9,529 nt of DNA, taken from Deltaproteobacteria bacterium. Lineage in GTDB: Bacteria > Desulfobacterota > UBA8473. Below the pieces are notes generated by a model. The model was not told the origin of the DNA, made no database searches, and saw only the letters and a list, made by a program, of their open reading frames with translations. Shown in pieces: positions 1 to 7,894 of this stretch (position 1 is the stretch's first letter; each line of letters begins with the position of its first letter). Position numbers and translations under genes: made by a program. Location: NCBI GenBank assembly GCA_030643245.1, contig DAOWME010000106.1:1-9529 (forward strand), read 5' to 3'.

Positions 1-24
1 ATCTGCCTTTAGCCTTTTTAAATA

Positions 25-167
25 GTTTCCATCCAGAAATGGCCATTTTTCCCCTGAGCTGCGTTCTCATCCGGTTTCCGCCTGCGACGTACGATCATGC
101 ACGCCTCGGCGCAAACCGTCGTGCGGCCTTGCTCAGAGAAAAAATTGCCCATTTCTGAATTGGAAAC
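25..167. repeat. Long imperfect palindromic intergenic element
   Basis: The stretch folds back on itself around position 95-96. The left arm begins GTTTCCATCCAGAAATGG (25-42). The reverse complement of the right arm, starting at 167, begins GTTTCCAATTCAGAAATGGG. Further inward, CTGAGC (54-59) pairs with GCTCAG (131-136) and CGGTTT (72-77) pairs with AAACCG (113-118), all about the same centre. Pairing is imperfect but continuous over about 65 bases per arm. No flanking target-site duplication is visible and no ORF lies inside. It sits just past the last gene of the operon. It could be a MITE-like or dispersed palindromic repeat, or a large hairpin protecting or ending the mRNA. I cannot tell which without genome copies. 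Confidence 0.75.
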
Positions 168-234
168 CAACTCGTGCCCATTTTCTCAAGAAGTCTATTT
201 ATGGATGAGCACTAAACAGTCAACCTTCGATCGA

Positions 235-921
235 TCAATGTTCGAGTCTTAGTCCCCATCCTTCAAACATATACATAATGGAAAAGCCGTACCACAAAGT
301 GTAACCCACGTAGAATACCAAAGAAAAAATCACAATGCCCAGGCGATCGGTGATCTTTTGAGGTTCTATCCTGTAATAATTGTAGGACGATTCAACCGCC
401 TTCTTTACTACCAAGTCGACGATAGTGGCCTCCTTAAAATTATTCTGCTTCTTCAGGTCCTTTTCCATCCCCTTAAACGATTTCCACCAGTTAAAGAGGA
501 CCTGTCTTTCATTATAGCCATACTTGCCGGACACCTTTTCACCATCGTTGTTGTACATGGCATCTGCGTCGGCAAGACAGTTCCCCAGTATCTTGCCCAG
601 GTCGCCGGTAACCTTTAGTTCAGCCCCCTTCACTGTTGCCTCAGCGCCGGATTCCTCAAAAAGACGGGCTGTATCTACGGCCTGTTTCTCATCCGCCATG
701 ACCAGAGCAACAGAGATGGTTTTGCCCCTGAACTTATCACTCTCTTCCCTGACGTGGGGAATATAGTAGGCTGAGCCCTTTGATATGGAATTGTACAGGG
801 TATCCAAGTATTCAAGAGCGTTTTGTCCTTTGAGAACAGGCGTGAACATTAAGGTAAATAACACGCCAAACACCAGCAACGACAAAGCGCCGCCATAAAA
901 CATCCTCTTGTCCGCAATCAT
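235..921 (-). CDS. Two-helix membrane protein, partner of the TauE/SafE permease
   Basis: A 228-residue protein I cannot assign to a named family. A hydrophobic segment at about residues 9-30 and a second at about 194-218 bracket a mostly hydrophilic region of roughly 160 residues. That region has charged stretches (KQAVDTARLFEESGAEATVKG) and aromatic clusters (NWWKSF near 144-149, SSYNYYR near 178-184). The likely topology is two membrane helices with a large loop on one side, probably outside the cytoplasm. The ATG overlaps the TGA of the upstream permease in an ATGA arrangement, so translation is probably coupled and the products may be made in fixed ratio. This suggests an accessory subunit of the permease, which is inference from gene order only. 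Stop is TGA. No catalytic or metal-binding motif stands out. Confidence 0.85.
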   Translation of the reverse strand: MIADKRMFYGGALSLLVFGVLFTLMFTPVLKGQNALEYLDTLYNSISKGSAYYIPHVREESDKFRGKTISVALVMADEKQAVDTARLFEESGAEATVKGAELKVTGDLGKILGNCLADADAMYNNDGEKVSGKYGYNERQVLFNWWKSFKGMEKDLKKQNNFKEATIVDLVVKKAVESSYNYYRIEPQKITDRLGIVIFSLVFYVGYTLWYGFSIMYMFEGWGLRLEH

Positions 922-2225
922 AACCCTGCCTCCTCTCCCTTGAGAACCCTAATGTTATTCAAGAACGTACCGATAACCCAGACACTGAAGCCCCCGATAA
1001 CAATAAAAAACGCCCAGACGCCAATGTTCTCCAAGATGGCGCCCATCTGTTTTGATATGGGGATCACATCCATGTCGCCTAACTTGGCCGGCAGAGCAAA
1101 GATACGATTCACAAAGCCTGCGAGAACAGCCATGGCGTAAAACCCGCGGATCGTAATACCGGGCACCACCTTTGTGACCATGGCGCCTATCTGGATACCG
1201 AACAGAGAACCTAAAAGCATGCCCATAGCCAGCGTGTAAAAGATGAATCCATAGACAGCGTACTGGCTTATTGCCGCATATCCTGCAGTGAAGATGATCT
1301 GGAATATGTCGGTCCCCACCGTGGTCATGGAAGATACACCAAGCATATAGACAAATATGGGAAATGTTAAAAATCCACCGCCAACCCCCATAATACCGGC
1401 AGCCAGCCCGACAAGGGCGCCGCTCAAGACCAGGAATACCCATGAAATGCCACGCCCGCCCGGGGTAAAGTCGTAGTCGAATTTTACCATGGGAGGTATC
1501 TTCACAGACTGAAGCTTTCGCGGCAGGTTGCCCATCTCTGAACCTTCCACCCTCTCTCCATGTACATCTCCGCCTCCATGGGGGGCGTTAATATCTGCCT
1601 CATCCCTTCTCGCCTTTAAGAAGTCCATCATCGCGTAGATCCCCAAAAAACCCAACATGAGGGAATAGACCGTCGTGATAAATGCATCGCTTAGGACCGG
1701 ATTGATCTCATAGAGCACGCGGTTGATCACTCCCCCGCCGGTCGCGCCTATGATGGCGCCGATCAGAAAGACTCCGGCCAGGGGCACAGAGACGTTTCCC
1801 AGTTTTCTGTGGATAACGCTCCCCATTATGGCCTTGGCGAAGATGTGAAATAGGTCCGTACCCACGGCCAAGATGCCTTTTATGCCGGCGCTCATCAGTG
1901 CGGGGGCGATGACAAAACCGCCGCCTGCGCCGATACAACCGGTGATAAGGCCCGCCCCGAGCCCAATAAGTATGGATACTATAAAGATCCCCGTTGAATA
2001 GAAAGCTGGACTGTAAGCCTTCTTGCCCCCCAAAACATCGGGGAGTGCCCCGGTGATCTGGTCGGCAAAGGCCATTCCGCCCAACAGAACGGAACCTAAA
2101 AGTAAACCCAGTAGAAGGAGACGCTTCCGATCACCAAGTATGGTATTCGACACATCAATCTCCCATTTTGCATGGGCCCTGGCGCCCATCATCATAAAAT
2201 TACCCCACGCCTTGAAGAAATTCAT
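918..2225 (-). CDS. TauE/SafE-family sulfite/sulfonate exporter-like permease
   Basis: A 435-residue polytopic membrane protein with the internal duplication typical of the TauE/SafE (formerly DUF81) family. The first half has GCIGAGGGF (96-104) followed by GTD (122-124). The second half repeats this as GIMGVGGGF (277-285) with GTD (304-306). Characterised members move sulfite, sulfoacetate or other organosulfur anions, mostly outward; the substrate here is unknown. It is longer than the usual 250-300 residues. An N-terminal extension contains an extra hydrophobic segment (about 35-55), and a hydrophilic stretch of about 55 residues (205-258), including HGGGDVH, separates the two halves. The ATG at 2225 has AAAGGAGG 10 bases upstream. 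It follows the third receiver by 74 bp and overlaps the next gene by 4 bp. Confidence 0.93.
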   Translation of the reverse strand: MNFFKAWGNFMMMGARAHAKWEIDVSNTILGDRKRLLLLGLLLGSVLLGGMAFADQITGALPDVLGGKKAYSPAFYSTGIFIVSILIGLGAGLITGCIGAGGGFVIAPALMSAGIKGILAVGTDLFHIFAKAIMGSVIHRKLGNVSVPLAGVFLIGAIIGATGGGVINRVLYEINPVLSDAFITTVYSLMLGFLGIYAMMDFLKARRDEADINAPHGGGDVHGERVEGSEMGNLPRKLQSVKIPPMVKFDYDFTPGGRGISWVFLVLSGALVGLAAGIMGVGGGFLTFPIFVYMLGVSSMTTVGTDIFQIIFTAGYAAISQYAVYGFIFYTLAMGMLLGSLFGIQIGAMVTKVVPGITIRGFYAMAVLAGFVNRIFALPAKLGDMDVIPISKQMGAILENIGVWAFFIVIGGFSVWVIGTFLNNIRVLKGEEAGL

Positions 2226-2299
2226 CTAAACCTTGCCTCCTTTCTGACTGGTAGGATCTCAACCACTATTCAGCGCCCATCCACTAAAAAACACTTCCA

Positions 2300-2722
2300 T
2301 CATCTTCCCTGAGCCATCATCGCCTCCATATTTTTAATCTTTTCTTCCTGTATCGATTTTTTCTTGTAAGCATCCTGAAGCTTGTATAAAAGCTCATCGA
2401 TATCCATGGGCTTCATGAGATAATCGAAGGCGCCAAGTTCCATGCCCTCAACTGCAACCTCCACATTGGCATGACCGGTGAGCATAATCACCTCAATCAA
2501 GGGATCTCGCTTCTTGAGCAGCCTCAGTGTCTCTATGCCGTCCATCCCCGGCATCCTCACGTCCAGCACGACTACATCCACTGGATCCTGATCCACGAAC
2601 TTAATGGCTTCCTCACCGCTTTTGACCCCTGACACATTAACATTCCGCTTTTTCATGCGCTTCAGCAATGTGTCCAGAAACTCCACCTCATCATCCACAA
2701 AGAGCACATTAAACGCATCCAC
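2300..2722 (-). CDS. Single-domain response regulator (CheY-like receiver) 3
   Basis: A stand-alone receiver of 140 residues with a complete phosphorylation site: acidic pair D10-D11 (FVDDE), phosphoacceptor D54 in VVLDVRMPGMDG, T82 in MLTGHA and K104 in YLMKP. After the domain there is only a short charged tail, perhaps coiled coil (KKKSIQEEKIKNMEAMMAQ), and no DNA-binding or enzymatic output. I chose the GTG at 2722. GGGGGTGAT, close to the full anti-16S complement, lies at the right distance, and this start puts the VDD motif at residues 10-11 as in its two neighbours. The alternative GTG at 2731 overlaps the upstream stop as GTGA but has its purine run almost touching the start. It is the last of three consecutive receivers and precedes the permease. 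Confidence 0.93.
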   Translation of the reverse strand: MDAFNVLFVDDEVEFLDTLLKRMKKRNVNVSGVKSGEEAIKFVDQDPVDVVVLDVRMPGMDGIETLRLLKKRDPLIEVIMLTGHANVEVAVEGMELGAFDYLMKPMDIDELLYKLQDAYKKKSIQEEKIKNMEAMMAQGR

Positions 2723-2727
2723 TTGTA

Positions 2728-3099
2728 TCACCCCCTCTTCGCGACTGCTTGCCGGATCTTTCTGAGTAGTTCCTCCAGGTCACACGGTTTGGTGAGATAA
2801 TCAAATGCCCCCAGTTCCAATCCTTCACTAGCCGCCTTTTCCGAACCGTGGCCTGTGAGCATGATCACCTCCATTGCCGGATAGATCTTCTTAAATATCT
2901 TGAGTGCTTCAATACCATCCATATCTTCCATCTTCAGGTCCAGAACAGCCACATCGAAGTCCTTCTTCCTCATAATGCCGAGGGCGTCCGCTGCGCTCAA
3001 TGCCGGGGTCACGTCGATCTTCCTCTTTGACAACCGTTTGCACAAAACGCTTACGTACCCCTCCTCATCATCTACCAAAAGGAGTCTGATAGGTTCCAT
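2728..3099 (-). CDS. Single-domain response regulator (CheY-like receiver) 2
   Basis: A 123-residue receiver, essentially the bare domain: D10-D11 (LVDDEE), D54 in AVLDLKMEDMDG, T82 in MLTGHG and K104 in YLTKPCD. The usual MPGMDG after the phosphosite is MEDMDG here. It ends at helix 5 (LRKIRQAVAKRG) without the coiled tail its two neighbours have, so it is the most CheY- or Spo0F-like of the three. This would suit a phosphotransfer intermediate, which is inference. The ATG has AAGGA about nine bases upstream. Its TGA lies within a few bases of, or overlaps, the start of the next receiver, so translation of the two is probably coupled. Confidence 0.94.
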   Translation of the reverse strand: MEPIRLLLVDDEEGYVSVLCKRLSKRKIDVTPALSAADALGIMRKKDFDVAVLDLKMEDMDGIEALKIFKKIYPAMEVIMLTGHGSEKAASEGLELGAFDYLTKPCDLEELLRKIRQAVAKRG

Positions 3100-3119
3100 T
3101 TGACATGTTCCTTTCTCAC

Positions 3120-3135
3120 CCGGATTCCCATCCGG
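3120..3135. repeat. Short perfect hairpin between receivers 1 and 2
   Basis: CCGGAT (3120-3125) and ATCCGG (3130-3135) pair perfectly around a four-base loop, about 20 bases upstream of the ATG of the 3099 receiver. On the minus strand it is not followed by a T run, so it is not a typical terminator. It lies just ahead of the ribosome binding site. It could act as an mRNA processing or stability element, or be an operator; function is unknown. Confidence 0.5.
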
Positions 3136-3234
3136 TCATAAACGCACAGACCGGCAAAGACAAAAGTTCCGTCACATGACCTGTCTCGCCACACAGAGTC
3201 ATCCTTTGAATGCAACCCCCATCTTTTGGAGACA

Positions 3235-3666
3235 CTAGTCAAATTGGGAAGAGAGCTCTCTTATCTTTGCATCTCTGATCTTCTCTTCGTGCAGGCGCTT
3301 TTTATCCTTTGCCTCCCCAATCTTGGAGAGAAGCTGGTCCATCTCGCATGGCTTCATAAGGTAATCAAATGCCCCCAATCTCATCCCCTCTATCGCTGAT
3401 TCCACGGTGGCATGTCCTGTAAGCATAATAACCTCCACCAGTGGAAACCTCTTTTTTATCTCCTGCAGCGCCCCTATCCCATCCATTCCCGGCATTTTCA
3501 CATCAAGGATAACAACATCGATCATCCTGTTAGATGCGAGTTTATCCAGCGCCTCATGCCCGCTGAACACGCCGGCCACGTTGAAACCCTTCTTTGTTAG
3601 TCGTTTTGTCATGGTTTCCACAAACGGTTCCTCATCATCAACCAGCATTACATGTGTCGTAATCAT
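3235..3666 (-). CDS. Single-domain response regulator (CheY-like receiver) 1
   Basis: A 143-residue receiver with an intact active site: D10-D11 (LVDDEE), phosphoacceptor D55 in VVILDVKMPGMDG, T83 in MLTGHA and K105 in YLMKPCE. A charged, probably helical tail follows (KKRLHEEKIRDAKIRELSS), with no output domain. The start is the ATG at 3666, because GGGAGGG lies seven bases upstream. An in-frame ATG at 3696 would add ten residues not matched in the paralogues and has no such site. It is the first gene after the histidine kinase, 70 bp downstream, so it is the most likely cognate partner. The tail resembles that of receiver 3 (HEEKIRDAK against QEEKIKNME), suggesting the two arose by duplication. 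Confidence 0.95.
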   Translation of the reverse strand: MITTHVMLVDDEEPFVETMTKRLTKKGFNVAGVFSGHEALDKLASNRMIDVVILDVKMPGMDGIGALQEIKKRFPLVEVIMLTGHATVESAIEGMRLGAFDYLMKPCEMDQLLSKIGEAKDKKRLHEEKIRDAKIRELSSQFD

Positions 3667-3736
3667 AGGATAACCCTCCCTGTTGTAACTTCTCAAAACT
3701 CAGTGGTGGTTAATTATATCTAAACCGGTGGGACAC

Positions 3737-5461
3737 TTATCCCATCTTCACGCTTTCTTTCTCCCTCGTATGAACGGGAAACCTCACGTGGAAGGTTGTT
3801 CCCTTTCCCACTGCACTGTTGACACTGATCCTTCCACCCATCCTGTCAATGATTCCGTAGCAGATGGACAGCCCGAGTCCTGTTCCCTGACCCACGGGCT
3901 TTGTGGTAAAGAATGGGTCAAATATCCTCTGGACTTGAGCCTCAGGGATGCCACACCCGGTATCGGACACGTCGACAACCACATAATCACCATCAGTGCG
4001 GGTAGTTACCATTACCATCCCGCCGTCTTTACCCACAGCATCGATAGAATTGTTTATTAGGTTGAGAAGAACCTGCTGAACCTCCGAGGGCGATGCCGTT
4101 ATAGGGGGGATCTCAATGTCAAGATCCGTGTCTATCTTTGTGTTGCTATACCTTGCCGTCCTCTGGGAAAGTCCCACCACTTCTTTGATCAGGTCGTTCA
4201 ATTGGAGATCAGACAGCTTCGAATCCGTCTTTCTGGCGAAACTCAACAACTTATGGGTAATCTGCTTGCACCGCGTTCCCTGTGCCTTTATCTGTGTGAG
4301 CGCGCGTTGAAACTCATCACGGTTATCACTCTTAATAACTTCGTCTTCTTCCAAAAGGTCTTCCATCCAACCAGCCTCTTCCACCATGATAGCTACGGGG
4401 TTGTTCACCTCGTGGGCTATGCCTGCAGCCAATTCCCCTATGGACGCAAGCTTTCCAGCCTCGATAACCTGATCATGCATCTTCGCCCTTTCCAGATAAG
4501 CTGTCTCCATGCGTCCCACCAATCTCCTGGCGAGAAAAAAGCTGATGACCATTACGGAAACAAAGGTGATAAAAGAGATGAAAACAACCAACCTCCTTGC
4601 CTGATAGAGTGATGAGAAAGCATCTGCGGAGTCCTGTTGGCAAACAAGGATCCATTCTCCATCCTTAAGCCCGGAGATGGCATAGATTGTCTTGTTACCC
4701 TTTTCTCCCTTATTCTCGATGATTGAAACCCCGGTCTTGGGGACAACCATACCCGAGATGGGACTCAAAAAAGAAAGCTCTTGTTTTTTAAATCTCGGTT
4801 TCGTCTGGAAGTGGCCGTTCCGGTTCAGGATAAAGGCATGACCCGTCTTGCCTATGCTCACGTCTTCAACCAGCGAAGTGAATTTTTCGATATCTATGGT
4901 AGACCTTAGAATCCAAAACCTCCCATCCCCATCTCTCACCTTTATCGCTATAATGAAATGGGGCAACCCCCGGAGACCAAGAAAGACATCACTGATGAAA
5001 AATTCTTTCATCATCGCCTTCTTGAACCAGTCCGCATCGGAATACATGGCGTCTTCAAGTTTGAAGAGGCCCGCATAGGCCCGCTGGTGTCCCGTGTCGT
5101 CCACTACCCCCAGGTCCACAAACTCCCCGTACCTCTCCTGAAACACGTCCAGCCTCGCTCGCAGAAACGAGTTGTCAAGGAGCTGTTCTATGGTACATGA
5201 ATCTGCAAGCGCCTGCATATTGGCGAGCTTTTCATTCAAGAATGTATCTATGTTGATCTTGTGTTCGTTCACTATGGTTTCCAGATGCGTTACCACACTC
5301 TTCTTCAGGGAGCGACTGAAATGATATATGGTAACCCCCCCGATCGAAACGAGGGGGATAATTGAGATACATACCATCAATATAACTATCATCCTAACAA
5401 GTAAGCGATAGTATTGTTGCGTTTTATCGGGTTCCATTTTCATTCTTCCCGCCTGTCCCAC
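3737..5461 (-). CDS. Membrane-bound sensor histidine kinase with Cache-like extracellular domain
   Basis: A 574-residue sensor kinase. A transmembrane helix at about 22-46 and another at about 289-311 enclose an extracytoplasmic region of some 240 residues with the look of a double Cache sensor (for example AMYSDADWFKKA near 137-149, ISDVF near 156-160, GKTGHAFILNRNG near 204-216). The cytoplasmic part has the H box ELAAGIAHEVNNP with H350 as phosphoacceptor, the N box LNLINNSIDA (466-475), G1 DTGCGIP (500-506), the F box FDPFFTTK (514-521) and G2 GQGTGLGLS (525-532). All catalytic elements are present, in the NtrB-like HEVNNP style. There is no attached receiver or HPt domain, so the separate receivers downstream are the expected partners. 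The GTG at 5461 has AAGGA about ten bases upstream; the ATG at 5443 is an equally possible start. Confidence 0.95.
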   Translation of the reverse strand: MGQAGRMKMEPDKTQQYYRLLVRMIVILMVCISIIPLVSIGGVTIYHFSRSLKKSVVTHLETIVNEHKINIDTFLNEKLANMQALADSCTIEQLLDNSFLRARLDVFQERYGEFVDLGVVDDTGHQRAYAGLFKLEDAMYSDADWFKKAMMKEFFISDVFLGLRGLPHFIIAIKVRDGDGRFWILRSTIDIEKFTSLVEDVSIGKTGHAFILNRNGHFQTKPRFKKQELSFLSPISGMVVPKTGVSIIENKGEKGNKTIYAISGLKDGEWILVCQQDSADAFSSLYQARRLVVFISFITFVSVMVISFFLARRLVGRMETAYLERAKMHDQVIEAGKLASIGELAAGIAHEVNNPVAIMVEEAGWMEDLLEEDEVIKSDNRDEFQRALTQIKAQGTRCKQITHKLLSFARKTDSKLSDLQLNDLIKEVVGLSQRTARYSNTKIDTDLDIEIPPITASPSEVQQVLLNLINNSIDAVGKDGGMVMVTTRTDGDYVVVDVSDTGCGIPEAQVQRIFDPFFTTKPVGQGTGLGLSICYGIIDRMGGRISVNSAVGKGTTFHVRFPVHTREKESVKMG

Positions 5462-5503
5462 ACCTACGCCATCCTTTGCTGTGCTCTGTTCTCAGACACC
5501 CCC

Positions 5504-7111
5504 TCATTGGCTGTTTGCTTCCAGTACGGCCCTTGCCGTTTCGGTGATGCCCTCCGGAAACCCTATTACATTGAACACTATCATAAAACCCAGGATCCAT
5601 GTAATTGCCAGGGAGATGGCCCATAAAGCAAACCCATACTTGACAAAGTCAAAGGGGCTGATCATCCTTTCGCCGGAATCAGGATACACGCCAAGTCCGT
5701 AAATAATAGCGTTATTAGGGGTCCCCACTATCAAGAAGTGAGCGAAGGAAGTGGAAAATGCGGTAGCCAAACCGATCGCCCAAGGCTCTCCCACCGTTCC
5801 GGTCATAATACCCATGGGTATGACTATCGGTCCAAGCAGGGCTGTAGTGCCTGCATCTGACATGAAGTTTGTCACAAGACCTGAAAAACCGCTCATCCCG
5901 ATCCAGAGACCGAGGCCGCTTCCGATACCGCATTTTGCCATCGCATCAAGAAATATGTGTGCCAACCATACGGCTGCTCCTGACTCCTTGAGAAGTGCGC
6001 CCAGGGTCAAGGCGCCACAATACATAAACCATGCATCCCACGATATCCCTCCGAGGATTTTTCTCCAGTCAGATATCTTGAAAAGCACAGGGATTAACAA
6101 TGCGAGAAGCGCGGGTCCTCCCAGCCCAAGGCCATGCCCTCCGAAGATCCACAATAAGAGTATCAACAGCATCATGCCCAATGCCACCTTCTCGCCATAG
6201 CTCATAGGCCCCATTCTCTGGGTCTCCTCCTTAATGGCAGCGAGGCCGGGAGTGAGATCTCTGGTTTTGACCTTCCTAAAGATAAACATCATATATATCG
6301 CCACAGCCAGTCCCAATACAGGGGAAAGGGGAAGGCCGTACATCATCCAGCGGCCAAAACTCATGGGAATGTTGTAATCGGCCCAAAAGCCCATCATTAT
6401 GACATTACGTCCGCCTGCTGCCGGCGATCCCACACCCCCCACGTTGAGGGCAAAGCATAGGGACAGGAGGAGGAGTTTGGCGAGTTGCGGGTCGTGCTGA
6501 ATCGTTCCCTCTTTGCTTTTGGCCGCCACCGCCCCCATGTAGACCGCGGCCATAACAGGGGCCATAAAAGCGGCCATGGCGTGGGCAGAGATAAATGCGC
6601 CGATAACGGACATGGACACGCACAGGACTATAATCGGTAGGGCAAACCCTTTTGTCCATCCCAGGATCCAGGTGGCCAGTCGTTTATGCAACCCAACATC
6701 GATCACGGTAACACCCATGGCAAGCACGCCCAACAGGAAGAGGGGGGCGTCACCGGAAAAGGTCCTGCCTATCTCTTTGGTAGGCAGCAACCCAAAGAAA
6801 TATGCAAAGATGGGCATCAGGATGCCCACAAGACCTATGGGTAAGGCCTCTGTGGCGAAATAGACTATGGCCATGGGTATCATTGCCAGGGTGAGCTTTG
6901 TCTTCCATGCTGCATCCGCCATATCAGTGGCCACATGCCAATCTATCATCCTCTGCCCGAACCCCTGTTTTTCCACCAATTCCACCATGCTATCCGGTGT
7001 GGGCACGAGAAATGCCACGGTAAAAAACAAGGCCGCCCCCACAATCACCCATAACATCTTGTTTGCCAGCAATCCACCTCCACCTACATCATTTTCCATA
7101 TCATGTTCCAT
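5504..7111 (-). CDS. DASS/SLC13-family anion transporter
   Basis: A 535-residue, highly hydrophobic protein of the divalent anion:Na+ symporter family, whose members import sulfate or di- and tricarboxylates. Family landmarks are GGVGSPAAGGRN (225-236), the late substrate-loop motif GTPNNAIIYG (463-472) and the two-fold arrangement of the domains. The SNT motifs that build the Na+/substrate site in characterised members (such as VcINDY) appear altered, to SAH (175-177) and SDA (418-420), so ion coupling may differ. The start is the ATG at 7111. GGAGG lies five bases upstream, and starting further upstream would overlap the CBS gene. It follows the CBS gene by 10 bp with the ribosome binding site touching that gene's stop, which suggests translational coupling. 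Sulfate would fit a sulfate reducer, but a carboxylate is equally possible. Confidence 0.92.
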   Translation of the reverse strand: MEHDMENDVGGGGLLANKMLWVIVGAALFFTVAFLVPTPDSMVELVEKQGFGQRMIDWHVATDMADAAWKTKLTLAMIPMAIVYFATEALPIGLVGILMPIFAYFFGLLPTKEIGRTFSGDAPLFLLGVLAMGVTVIDVGLHKRLATWILGWTKGFALPIIVLCVSMSVIGAFISAHAMAAFMAPVMAAVYMGAVAAKSKEGTIQHDPQLAKLLLLSLCFALNVGGVGSPAAGGRNVIMMGFWADYNIPMSFGRWMMYGLPLSPVLGLAVAIYMMFIFRKVKTRDLTPGLAAIKEETQRMGPMSYGEKVALGMMLLILLLWIFGGHGLGLGGPALLALLIPVLFKISDWRKILGGISWDAWFMYCGALTLGALLKESGAAVWLAHIFLDAMAKCGIGSGLGLWIGMSGFSGLVTNFMSDAGTTALLGPIVIPMGIMTGTVGEPWAIGLATAFSTSFAHFLIVGTPNNAIIYGLGVYPDSGERMISPFDFVKYGFALWAISLAITWILGFMIVFNVIGFPEGITETARAVLEANSQ

Positions 7112-7121
7112 AAAACCCTCC

Positions 7122-7676
7122 CTAAAACGTACGGCTTTTAATCCTTTCATCCACAAGTCTGAAGACGTCCGTCAGGCGTAGAATGCCTACTATATCACCA
7201 TTTTTGGTTACCAGCAGCCCCTGGTGGTGTCCAACAATGAATGTATGCAATGCCGCACCCAGGGTTGCATCTGCCTCTACCATCTCACCTTCCGTCGGGA
7301 TATACATGGCATCTTTCACCTTCTTGTTCCCTACCCTGGCGCATATGGTATCGAGATCACCCTGCCACAGGTTGTATTTATCCAGCATGGACTCTAAGAA
7401 TTCAGGGCTGAAACCCGAAAGGGATGCGTGCGTGATGTCCCCGAAGTGTTTGTATTTCGGTTCAAGGCTCTTGATTACATCGAGTTGGCTCAATTTCCCC
7501 ACGATTTTCTTGTTGTCATCATAGACCAGGACAGCGCGATGCTTGTAATGTCTCGTGTCATGCTCTTCCTGTGCCTTCTCCAGGGCAAAAATAGCCTCGG
7601 ACAGAGAACTATCCTGATGCACTGTGGCATACTCCTTCAATGGCACCATTATATCTTTTATCTTTATCTTTCTCAT
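7122..7676 (-). CDS. CBS-domain pair protein
   Basis: A 184-residue soluble protein made of two CBS motifs. The first spans about residues 5-70 (VKDIM-type opening IKDIMVPLKEYATVHQD, closing KIVGKLSQLDVIKSL). The second spans about 118-180 (VKDAMYIPTEG to GDIVGILRLTDVFRLV). A linker of about 45 residues with SLSGFSPEFLESMLDKYN separates them. CBS pairs usually bind adenine nucleotides or S-adenosylmethionine and regulate a partner enzyme or transporter. The first motif has a long loop (EKAQEEHDTRHYKHRAV). The gene sits directly ahead of the DASS transporter with a 10-bp gap, so adjusting that transporter's activity to energy status is a sensible but unproven role. The ATG has GAGGAGG five bases upstream, a strong ribosome binding site. 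Confidence 0.94.
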   Translation of the reverse strand: MRKIKIKDIMVPLKEYATVHQDSSLSEAIFALEKAQEEHDTRHYKHRAVLVYDDNKKIVGKLSQLDVIKSLEPKYKHFGDITHASLSGFSPEFLESMLDKYNLWQGDLDTICARVGNKKVKDAMYIPTEGEMVEADATLGAALHTFIVGHHQGLLVTKNGDIVGILRLTDVFRLVDERIKSRTF

Positions 7677-7712
7677 GTTATCCTCCTCTATAAATGCCTA
7701 CAACTTCTGCTG

Positions 7713-7748
7713 TCATTGCCTGTTGAAACCTTTCTTGACCTGGTCCAT
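7713..7748 (-). other. Possible leader peptide ORF upstream of the CBS gene (weak)
   Basis: An 11-codon frame (MDQVKKGFNRQ) opens at 7748 behind a G-rich run only two bases from the ATG. Its TGA overlaps the ATG of a second frame of 12 codons (MTAEVVGIYRGG, 7716-7678), whose TAA ends one base before the CBS start and overlaps its ribosome binding site. The second frame is open back to 7770 without a better start. The chain of overlaps could couple translation into the CBS gene, but frames this short arise by chance. The rest of 7677-7894 shows no gene. Confidence 0.2.
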
Positions 7749-7894
7749 ATCCCCCGATTAACCGGAAGTCTCAGCGGCCACTAGGTTTGTAGAGTCTTTT
7801 GCCGGAAGACACGTTCATTCCCCCTGACCAGTTTCTCCGAACGAAAGGGCGTCCGGCCTCCTTCTCACCCGATGGTTTCACCCCCTTCTCCAAT

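Noticed and set aside
3690..3720. Sigma-70 promoter upstream of receiver 1 (TATAAT on the minus strand)
   Set aside because: There is a TATAAT hexamer but no acceptable -35 element at 16-18 bases.
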